NCBI GenBank assembly: GCA_964542855.1
Contig: CAZIWJ010000110.1
Coordinates: forward strand, 1 to 11,668
DNA: 11,668 bases
Source of the DNA: CAZIWJ01 sp964542855
GTDB lineage: Bacteria; Bacteroidota; Bacteroidia; Cytophagales; Cyclobacteriaceae
Reading direction: 5' to 3'
Below the pieces are notes generated by a model, which was not told the DNA's origin, ran no database searches, and was given only the letters and a program-made list of their open reading frames with translations. Positions 5,606 through 11,668 of the stretch are shown one piece after another; the first letter of the stretch is position 1, and every line of letters begins with the position of its first letter. Both the position numbers and the translations under genes were made by a program.

Positions 5606-7690
5606 TTGCCTGCTCTTACATTCGGGGTATTTCCCTTTGTGCGTTATGTACTGGCTTTTCTTGCTGGTATACTGCTTTACCTGCTTTTTCAACTAGTTAT
5701 CCCGGTGTGGATAATTATATTGTTATTTCTGTTTTTCACCGGTTGTGTCTTATTTATTCCTGCAAGCTTTTTCCTGTACCAGAAGTTATTTGCTGGCCTT
5801 TTCGGGTTGTTGTTACTTGTAGCTCTGGGGAATTACCGTACCAAAGCCGTTGACGCCCCCTCCCTGGCTAACTTTGAACAGATTACTGCTTACCAGGTAG
5901 AAACAATAGGGCCATCAACCTGTACCAAAAGCTCCTGTTCTACCTTAACCCAAATCCTTACCCTGCTCGATAGTGCTGGAAATAGTACTGCCGGGAAGCA
6001 AAAGGTTATCCTGCGTACCGATACTGCTACAGTTTTTGAAACCGGGCAGTTGCTCTGGGTGCTGGGCTCCCCAAACCGGGTGAAGGCACCGCAAAACCCC
6101 GGGGCTTTTAATTACCGACGCTTTTTGCAAAATCGCCAGATCCTGTATCAGCAATACTGTACCAGCCGGGAAATGATCGTGTCCGGCTCAACTAATCCTT
6201 CTTTTTGGATCCGGTTCATTAATAACCTGCAACAATATGTTGCAAGTGCCATAGATAAATACGTTGAACAACAGGAGGTTCACGCCCTCTCTAAGGCATT
6301 TTTGTTAGGAACGCGCAATGAATTACCAGTTGAACTGGAGCAAACCTATGCAGCCAGCGGAACCATGCACATCCTGGCCGTATCAGGATTACACGTAGGT
6401 ATACTATACCTATTGCTAGCATTTACTGGCAGCTACCTGTTCCGTGGAAATTACGGAAAGGTAATTAATCTTGTAGTCGTACTTACCGGCTTGTGGTGTT
6501 ACGCAGGCATTACCGGCTTTTCACCATCGGTTAGCCGGGCAGCAACCATGTTCAGTATTATTGCTACGGGTAACCAGTTGAACCGATCGGCTAATGTTTA
6601 CAACAGTCTGGCCGTGTCGGCTTTTTTATTTCTCTGCATTAATCCTTTCCTCATTACCCAAATCGGCTTTCAGCTTTCTTACCTGGCCGTACTGTCAATC
6701 GTATTCTGGCAGCCTAGACTAGACAGTATGCTTACTTTCAGGCATCGATTGCCCCGCAAAATCTGGCAGCTTATTACCGTTTCGCTGGCTGCTCAGTTGG
6801 GTACTGGGTTACTGAGTATTTATTACTTTAACCAATTTCCTCTTTACTTCCTGCTGGCTAATCTGGTAGCCGTACCAGCCGCATTTTGTATGCTTTGCCT
6901 TAACGGCTTGCTTATCTTTACTTCTCCCCTGCCCTTCCTCGCCCGGGTTGTGGCAAACGTACTGGAAACTTTTACCGGGTACTTTCACCACTTATTGCAG
7001 GAAATAGAACAACTGCCCTGGGCCGTAATTTCTTACTTATACCTTGATGAAGCAGAACTTGCCCTGGGCTACCTGTTTATTATTTTGTTGGGCACTTACT
7101 GGCCCCTTCGATGCCGACAGTATTATTATTCAGCGCTACTGTTGCTCATGTTCCTGTTGGGGTATCGCTCCGTGCAGTATACCCGGCCACTGCATCAGTT
7201 CCGGGTCTATGCCTGGTACGGCGAGCCGGTTGCGGATTTGCTAGGCAGAAAGGGTAATACTTTATTATGGGCAGGGGATGAGCAAAATAACAAAAGTATT
7301 ATGGAACATGTCATTCATCCCGGTAGAATGGCTGCCCGGGTAGCCGTACCGATTAATGAAGATAAACCCGTAGCAAGGTGGGAAAAGCAGGGAATGGATG
7401 CTTATTTTTCTGGTACGATCAGTATTCTTCACTTAAAAGAAGATATTTTATTTTCAGGACCAATATCGGTTGCTTTCGATGACCGCCCTGTGTTCGACTT
7501 TGTAGTAATTAGTAACAATGCCTTACGATCGCTGGATGAACTATATGGGGTTATTCATTGTAACCAGATCATTATTGATTCATCTAATTATCCTGACCTG
7601 GCTTCCCGATTAGCCAGACAGGCAGCTGAACTAGGATGGACAGCCCATGATGTTACGAAAGAAGGTGCTTTTATTGCCGATATTCCATGA
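5606..7690 (+). CDS. comEC: ComEC/Rec2 family DNA-uptake channel protein
   Basis: A polytopic inner-membrane protein that in competent bacteria moves single-stranded DNA into the cytoplasm. The N-terminus has several hydrophobic helices (FPFVRYVLAFLAGILL onward). A soluble segment follows with the PQNPGAFNYRRFL motif of the N-terminal ComEC domain. The Competence core begins with HILAVSGLHVGIL at 255-267 and includes GITGFSPSVSRAATMFS and FLITQIGFQLSYLAVLSI; many membrane segments follow. The last 160 or so residues are soluble and occupy the place of the metallo-beta-lactamase domain, but no HxHxDH site is visible. There is no ATG in frame before residue 190 or so. The start is therefore uncertain: TTG at 5606 (chosen, 694 residues), GTG at 5639, or ATT at 5579. 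It lies 46 bases after nth and overlaps the next gene by ATGA. Confidence 0.88.
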   Translation: MPALTFGVFPFVRYVLAFLAGILLYLLFQLVIPVWIIILLFLFFTGCVLFIPASFFLYQKLFAGLFGLLLLVALGNYRTKAVDAPSLANFEQITAYQVETIGPSTCTKSSCSTLTQILTLLDSAGNSTAGKQKVILRTDTATVFETGQLLWVLGSPNRVKAPQNPGAFNYRRFLQNRQILYQQYCTSREMIVSGSTNPSFWIRFINNLQQYVASAIDKYVEQQEVHALSKAFLLGTRNELPVELEQTYAASGTMHILAVSGLHVGILYLLLAFTGSYLFRGNYGKVINLVVVLTGLWCYAGITGFSPSVSRAATMFSIIATGNQLNRSANVYNSLAVSAFLFLCINPFLITQIGFQLSYLAVLSIVFWQPRLDSMLTFRHRLPRKIWQLITVSLAAQLGTGLLSIYYFNQFPLYFLLANLVAVPAAFCMLCLNGLLIFTSPLPFLARVVANVLETFTGYFHHLLQEIEQLPWAVISYLYLDEAELALGYLFIILLGTYWPLRCRQYYYSALLLLMFLLGYRSVQYTRPLHQFRVYAWYGEPVADLLGRKGNTLLWAGDEQNNKSIMEHVIHPGRMAARVAVPINEDKPVARWEKQGMDAYFSGTISILHLKEDILFSGPISVAFDDRPVFDFVVISNNALRSLDELYGVIHCNQIIIDSSNYPDLASRLARQAAELGWTAHDVTKEGAFIADIP

Positions 7691-8601
7691 GTAAAGAAAC
7701 TCCGTTAATTAGCTTTTCCTCCCGGTACCTTTACCGGTTACCCGATACTCATCGCTTTCCAATTGATAAGTACACACTCATTAAAGATCAGTTATTATAC
7801 GATGGTACGATTACGGCCAGCCAGTTAGTGGATCCCGGGCTAGCTACCCTGGAGCAACTGGCGCTGGTTCACGATGAATTTTACTGCCAGCAGGTGATTA
7901 ATCTTACCCTGCCCCAGAAGGCGGTTCGGAAGATTGGCTTGCCGATTAATGAAAAGAGTGTAAACCGGGCCCTGAACAGTATAGCCTGTACTTTGCATGC
8001 AACCGGGCAGGCACTGCAGCATGGCCTGGGTATTCACATTGGTGGTGGCACGCACCACGGATACCGGGAGCATGGGGAAGGCTTCAGCATATTTAATGAT
8101 CAGGCAGTCGGTGCGGCCTACCTGCTGGCTTCCCGTACCGTTGAACGGATTCTTATTGTAGACCTGGACGTGCACCAGGGTAATGGAACGGCCCGTATCT
8201 TCAAGGACAATAAGGCTGTTTTTACTTTTAGTATGCACGGGGAAAAGAACTATCCGTTACACAAGGAACAGTCAGACCTGGATGTTGCCCTGCCCAATCG
8301 TACGGATGATAACCCGTACCTGGAAAAATTACAGGATCATTTGCCTGAAATTATCCGCTCGTTTCAACCGCATTTCATATTCTACCAGTCGGGAGTGGAT
8401 ATACTGGAAGGCGACCGCCTGGGTAAGCTTGCAGTAAGTAAATGGGGTTGTCTGGAAAGAGACCGCATGGTAATTAATGCATCTCGCAGTAATGGCATCC
8501 CTTTAGTGATTACCATGGGCGGCGGATACAACCGGAGCATGGCCAACCTCGTTGATGCCCACTGCAATACCATTCGGTATGCCCTTGGTGAATATACCTG
8601 A
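7687..8601 (+). CDS. Histone deacetylase-fold protein (class IV/HDAC11-like)
   Basis: A zinc-dependent deacetylase of the arginase/HDAC superfamily, 304 residues, a usual length for bacterial members. The signature parts are in order: the HPxH-like entry and VHDEFY (61-66), the charge-relay His pair in GGGTHHGY (123-124), the zinc ligands Asp161 and His163 in DLDVHQGNGT, the third ligand Asp238 in QSGVDILEGDRLG, and the catalytic-region Tyr281 in MGGGYN. The active site therefore looks complete. The substrate is unknown: bacterial members act on acetylated proteins, polyamines or small molecules, or in acetoin use. The start ATG at 7687 overlaps the comEC stop (ATGA), so translation is probably coupled. 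I see no functional reason in the sequence for the pairing with comEC. Confidence 0.93.
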   Translation: MSKETPLISFSSRYLYRLPDTHRFPIDKYTLIKDQLLYDGTITASQLVDPGLATLEQLALVHDEFYCQQVINLTLPQKAVRKIGLPINEKSVNRALNSIACTLHATGQALQHGLGIHIGGGTHHGYREHGEGFSIFNDQAVGAAYLLASRTVERILIVDLDVHQGNGTARIFKDNKAVFTFSMHGEKNYPLHKEQSDLDVALPNRTDDNPYLEKLQDHLPEIIRSFQPHFIFYQSGVDILEGDRLGKLAVSKWGCLERDRMVINASRSNGIPLVITMGGGYNRSMANLVDAHCNTIRYALGEYT

Positions 8602-9165
8602 TTTTCAACTGACTCTGTATGTTTTATCATTCAGTACCCCAACTTTATACACAGTTGAGTTTACCGGACGGTATTTTATATTTTCAATTACGGGTAAATA
8701 TGAGCATCCGGATCTGGTTTACTGATTGCCTGTTTTCAGCTACTCATCCCGGTGAATTGGAATGGCAGTGTTAAGTTTGTACTCGTCTTTTGTATCCTCT
8801 TTACCAACGGGCAGGTCATGTTGAAAGGCCGTTTTAACCTGTTGATCCTACTCAGGTTGCCACCCTGGTTATTGTGGCCATGAGATGGGAAAGTAATCGC
8901 TGATCAGCATTTTGTGAGCTGAAGTAGATAACATTACTCCTCCATTTCGTAGCTGGTAGTCTGGTATCAATACCAGGTGGTTTGCTAACAGCTATTGGCT
9001 TTAAGCTTATTACCGAGGGCCTGTTAATTATTGCCAGCGGTTTTTACAAAATCTCAATATTTTGCCGGGAATTGCCTTTGCTTTCCGAGTTCACTTGTTT
9101 TTACACCTTATAGATGCCATTCCGCATATCAGGAGGCAGGTAATGAATCAGGCAATTTTTAACTG
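8602..9165. other. Gene-free stretch between deacetylase and response regulator
   Basis: About 560 bases hold no intact gene of normal length on either strand. The base composition is not AT-rich in the manner of the other gaps, and two open stretches run on the plus strand in different frames (see the next entry). There is no clear terminator for the deacetylase: a 5-bp hairpin at 8640-8657 (CAACT/AGTTG) lacks a proper T-run. No RNA gene was recognised. Confidence 0.5.
8704..9110 (+). pseudogene. Possible remnant of a small membrane-protein gene
   Basis: Two stop-free stretches are strongly hydrophobic when translated. The first, 8704-8880 (59 codons), contains segments such as GLLIACFQLLIPV and VKFVLVFCILF. 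The second, 8928-9110 (61 codons, shifted frame), contains GSLVSIPGGLLTAIG and ITEGLLIIASGFYKIS. Between them all frames are interrupted. This is what a membrane protein of roughly 130-150 residues would look like after frameshifts and stops. No start codon with a ribosome site is visible, and I cannot name a parent family. Chance open frames in T-rich DNA also translate as hydrophobic, so confidence is low. Confidence 0.22.
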
Positions 9166-9196
9166 AAAAAAGGCAGACCAGAATTACCAGTCTGCC
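9166..9196 (-). terminator. Intrinsic terminator of the response regulator gene
   Basis: A perfect 7-bp stem (GGCAGAC at 9172-9178 with GTCTGCC at 9190-9196) is followed on the minus strand by six Ts (complement of 9166-9171). It sits about 60 bases past the stop of the response regulator, so that gene is probably transcribed on its own to this point. Confidence 0.85.
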
Positions 9197-9255
9197 CGTA
9201 ATAATAGTACGAAATAAGTAAGAGTGAGGTACCACCCCAATTTATTTGTGTTATG

Positions 9256-9672
9256 TTATACCGTAAGTTTTTCCAGGTTTTTCTGAGTTAGCGGTTTATT
9301 AATATACTGCTTAACTGCCGAATACTTGTGTGATTTATTTACATCCTGGGGGTTGATAGATGATGTAAGCATTACGATTTTACAGTGTTCTTTAGTTGCT
9401 TCCGTTAGCTTGTCGAATTCATCAAGGAACTGAAAGCCGTCCATCAGGGGCATATCAATGTCAAGGAAGATTACTTCGGGCAACACATGCCTGGCGTCTT
9501 CGCCTACCTTTTCAATGTTTTTTAAGAATTCAATTGCACTCTTGGCGCCGGAATGCATGAAGATATGTTCGCTGATATTGGCTGCTTCAATCATCTTTTG
9601 ATTGATGAGGTTATCAATTTCATTATCATCAATAAGCATTACCGCCCGGTGCTTTCTTGCAGTATCAGTCAT
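9256..9672 (-). CDS. Stand-alone response regulator receiver (CheY-like)
   Basis: A single phosphoacceptor receiver domain of 138 residues with no DNA-binding or enzymatic output domain, so it acts by protein contact or as a phosphorelay intermediate. The acidic pocket is Asp15-Asp16 in MLIDDNE. The phosphorylation site is Asp71 in FLDIDMP, the switch Thr is 103 in MLTSS, and the conserved Lys is 126 in NKPL. All catalytic positions are intact. The insertion KNIEKVGEDARHVLPEVIF between helix 2 and strand 3 is common in Bacteroidota single-domain receivers that partner hybrid histidine kinases. No kinase gene is nearby. The start ATG at 9672 has no clear Shine-Dalgarno. A terminator follows at 9166-9196. 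Confidence 0.94.
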   Translation of the reverse strand: MTDTARKHRAVMLIDDNEIDNLINQKMIEAANISEHIFMHSGAKSAIEFLKNIEKVGEDARHVLPEVIFLDIDMPLMDGFQFLDEFDKLTEATKEHCKIVMLTSSINPQDVNKSHKYSAVKQYINKPLTQKNLEKLTV

Positions 9673-9781
9673 ACTCGTAAGTAATTATAAAGTTGCTAAA
9701 AATGGTCTTTCCCGCTAAAGTTACACGATATTATACATTCAAATATCCAAAAACAACCCTACAATCTTTCTGACTATCAGG

Positions 9782-9789
9782 CAAAAATA
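9782..9789 (-). promoter_or_regulatory. Candidate -7 box for the response regulator
   Basis: On the minus strand, TATTTTTG matches the Bacteroidota TAnnTTTG box, about 110 bases upstream of the response regulator start. No TTG element is found at the expected distance, and the region is T-rich, so a chance match is quite possible. Confidence 0.22.
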
Positions 9790-9810
9790 CATCACTTGTA
9801 AGTTTTTTTT

Positions 9811-9862
9811 AAAAATGGAAGAAACTACAATTTGTGCAACGGTGGTTCATAGTTTTTACTTC
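9811..9862 (-). terminator. Possible weak terminator after the HtrA-type protease
   Basis: On the minus strand an interrupted stem (GAAG and AAACTA pairing with TAGTTT and CTTC, with a 3-base bulge) has a loop of about 22 bases and is followed by a run of five Ts (complement of 9811-9815). It begins 13 bases past the protease stop. The pairing is modest, so this is a tentative call. Confidence 0.35.
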
Positions 9863-9874
9863 TGCTGTAAAGGG

Positions 9875-11341
9875 CTACATACCCAATCCATAATACTTTT
9901 CCGTACCGTCGGGATACATTCCTTCGATAAGAATTCCACCTTGTTTATTATCCAATATAACCTCCATATCTTCTACACTGCGTACTGGTTCTTTATCGAT
10001 AGATGTAATGATAAACCCTTCGCCAATGTCAGCATCGGACCACTTTCCACTCTCCAGTTCAATAATCTGGGCACCGCCTTCCAGTTCGAGTTCACGCAGC
10101 AGATTTTTCGACGGATTACCGAAAGTAGCTCCTTCAACCGAAAAAGCTTTAGCTTTTTTCACAAACTCAGTATTGCCCATAGTATTCTGCAGGGTAGCTA
10201 TTGAAGTGCTTTTCTGCCCATCGTGAAGGTAAGTTACTTCCACTTCATCGCCCGGGCGGTTTCTGGCCACCAGTTCCTGGAGTTCAGCTACGTTGGTTAC
10301 CGGATTGCCATCGATGGCAATGATAATATCACCCGGCAGAATCCCGGCCAGTTCAGCAGCACTTTCCCGGTTTACGTTCGATACGTACACCCCGTCAACT
10401 ACTTCAAGATCTTCCCGGTCGGCCAGATCGGCATTCACATTCCGGATCTCCACCCCCAATAAGGCACGCTGTACAGTACCATACTCCAGTAAATCTTCCA
10501 TTACCTTACTTACCAGCGACACTGGTACGGCAAAGGAATAACCGGTGTACGTTCCAGTTGGGGTGGCAATAGCAGTATTAATTCCTATCAGTTCACCTTT
10601 TAAGTTTACCAGAGCCCCTCCACTATTTCCGCGGTTCACAGCGGCGTCGGTCTGGATGAACGATTCGACCTGCCGGTTATTTGGATCGCGGAGAATATTA
10701 ATATTCCGGGCTTTAGCACTTACGATACCAGCGGTTACGGTAGAAGTAAGCGTACCAAAAGGGTTTCCAATAGCCAGCACCCATTCCCCGATGCTCAGTT
10801 CGTCGGAATCGCCGTATTTAACGTAGGATAGGTTGTTGCCTTCTATTTTAATGAGTGCCAGGTCAGTGGTGGGATCGCGGCCTATTACTTCGGCCCGATA
10901 GGTACGGTTATCGTTGAGAGTTACCTCTACGAAGTCGGCATCTTCAATTACGTGGTTGTTGGTGGCAATAAGGCCATCGGAAGAAACAATAACCCCGGAA
11001 CCCGAAGAACTGGAAGGCCCACGTTTGCGTTTGCCCCCGCCAAGAAAGTCTTCATAGAAATCGCGGAACGGATTTTCTTCTCCACCGGTATTAAACGAAG
11101 AGCGGATAAATACCACAGCAGGAGTTACCGAATTGGCGGCGTACACAAAGTTTAAACCTTCGGGAACCGTGTAATTGGTGTCGGGAAGGTAACGGGTAAA
11201 GTTAACCGCTTGTTGATCGTTAGTAGCTGCCCCACCCAGGGTTGAGGCCGGTGGTGAGAAGTATCGAACGCCGAAAACGGCGATTATGCCACCGAGGATG
11301 GCAGCCATCAGCATGCTTATGAATAGGAGACTTCGGTTCAT
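9875..11341 (-). CDS. HtrA/DegQ-family periplasmic serine protease with two PDZ domains
   Basis: An envelope quality-control protease/chaperone of 488 residues. Residues 4-26 form one hydrophobic segment with no evident cleavage site, so it is probably a membrane anchor with the rest in the periplasm. The trypsin-like domain spans about 65-280. Its catalytic triad is His130 (ATNNHV), Asp160 (DPTTDLALIKI) and Ser240 (NRGNSGGALVN). A Gly/Lys/Arg/Ser-rich loop at 101-116 corresponds to the variable LA loop. PDZ1 lies at about 293-385 (LLGVEIRNV ... ILPGDIIIAIDG). PDZ2, about 403-488, is more divergent but keeps GEGFIITSIDKEPV. The start ATG at 11341 is preferred over an in-frame GTG at 11389, which would add 16 residues ahead of the anchor. 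It is commonly induced by envelope stress in related bacteria; no such site is seen here. Confidence 0.95.
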   Translation of the reverse strand: MNRSLLFISMLMAAILGGIIAVFGVRYFSPPASTLGGAATNDQQAVNFTRYLPDTNYTVPEGLNFVYAANSVTPAVVFIRSSFNTGGEENPFRDFYEDFLGGGKRKRGPSSSSGSGVIVSSDGLIATNNHVIEDADFVEVTLNDNRTYRAEVIGRDPTTDLALIKIEGNNLSYVKYGDSDELSIGEWVLAIGNPFGTLTSTVTAGIVSAKARNINILRDPNNRQVESFIQTDAAVNRGNSGGALVNLKGELIGINTAIATPTGTYTGYSFAVPVSLVSKVMEDLLEYGTVQRALLGVEIRNVNADLADREDLEVVDGVYVSNVNRESAAELAGILPGDIIIAIDGNPVTNVAELQELVARNRPGDEVEVTYLHDGQKSTSIATLQNTMGNTEFVKKAKAFSVEGATFGNPSKNLLRELELEGGAQIIELESGKWSDADIGEGFIITSIDKEPVRSVEDMEVILDNKQGGILIEGMYPDGTEKYYGLGM

Positions 11342-11526
11342 GAACAAAGAGGTTGAGTAAAGTGTAGTGGTTATAACCAGCAAACACACCGTTTGGTTGT
11401 ACTTATTGTTAGGTTAATCATAAATTACGTAATCTTTGAGCGGAAAAAAAGTAAATTTCTATATGCCTGATAAATAACAGCTTAAGAAGAGGGCGGATAA
11501 ACTTTCAGAAAATTTCTCGCAAATAG

Positions 11527-11557
11527 TTGCATAGTGCATAAGCATCTATTAGTATTG
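11527..11557 (+). promoter_or_regulatory. Candidate promoter of tRNA-Asn
   Basis: TTG at 11527-11529 and TAGTATTG at 11550-11557 are separated by 20 bases. This fits the Bacteroidota pattern TTG-N19-21-TAnnTTTG with one mismatch in the -7 box. Initiation a few bases later would give a leader of roughly 20 bases before the tRNA. The pair is the best two-box match seen in the window. Confidence 0.45.
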
Positions 11558-11582
11558 CAATCCTAAAATGAAACGGTATTAT

Positions 11583-11656
11583 TCTCCCTTAGCTCAGTTG
11601 GTTAGAGCGGCTGACTGTTAATCAGTAGGTCCTTGGTTCGAGTCCAAGAGGGAGAG
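11583..11656 (+). tRNA. tRNA-Asn (anticodon GTT)
   Basis: A complete cloverleaf of 74 bases. The acceptor stem is TCTCCCT with AGGGAGA, perfectly paired. The D arm is GCTC/GAGC. The anticodon stem is GCTGA/TCAGT with loop CTGTTAA, giving anticodon GTT. The T arm is CTTGG-TTCGAGT-CCAAG. The discriminator is G. The 3' CCA is not encoded (the next bases are CAA), so it must be added by the CCA-adding enzyme. Confidence 0.97.
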
Positions 11657-11668
11657 CAACAAGTATTA

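Noticed and set aside
9815..10204. A 129-codon plus-strand frame opposite the protease 3' end.
   Set aside because: It is antisense to a clearly real gene; composition and sequence look like a shadow frame.
1..11668. Search for CRISPR arrays, insertion sequences, phage genes, toxin-antitoxin or defence systems.
   Set aside because: No spaced repeats, transposase or integrase motifs, or recognisable defence domains were seen; all genes fit core functions.

Overview
The window looks like chromosomal DNA of a Bacteroidota bacterium, most likely of the order Cytophagales. The evidence is protein-family content and style: a 3-hydroxyanthranilate dioxygenase of the bacterial de novo NAD type, an NDH-2-like dehydrogenase, a BACH-type thioesterase, a small companion protein behind an ECF sigma factor, and a ComEC without a visible metallo-beta-lactamase site. 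Shine-Dalgarno sequences are scarce, some upstream boxes resemble TAnnTTTG, and the tRNA has no encoded CCA. Base composition is even (GC roughly in the 40s by eye). No transposase, integrase, phage gene, CRISPR array or long repeat was seen. This is mostly ordinary core genome.

Layout. At the left, a 3-hydroxyanthranilate 3,4-dioxygenase (minus) and an NADH dehydrogenase-like flavoprotein (plus) diverge from a 281-base gap. From 2521 to 3686 a minus-strand pair (acyl-CoA thioesterase, then an unrecognised 174-residue protein with faint HolD-like features) ends at a hairpin terminator. Diverging from it is an ECF sigma factor whose end overlaps a small acidic protein by 26 bases, closed by a strong terminator at 4783-4817. 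Next is a plus-strand run: endonuclease III, then ComEC/Rec2, then a histone-deacetylase-fold protein coupled to comEC by an ATGA overlap.

After a gene-free stretch of roughly 560 bases (8602-9165), which holds two hydrophobic open stretches in different frames and may be a decayed membrane-protein gene, come two minus-strand genes: a stand-alone receiver-domain response regulator with its own terminator, and a membrane-anchored HtrA/DegQ-type protease with two PDZ domains. A tRNA-Asn(GTT) gene with a plausible Bacteroidota promoter closes the window.

How the genes work together. The clearest units are sigma factor plus small protein (a candidate regulatory pair), thioesterase plus 174-residue protein, and nth-comEC-deacetylase. 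The points most worth a second look are the missing ATG start of comEC, the small protein overlapping the sigma factor, the HolD-like reading of the 174-residue protein, and the gene-free stretch at 8602-9165.
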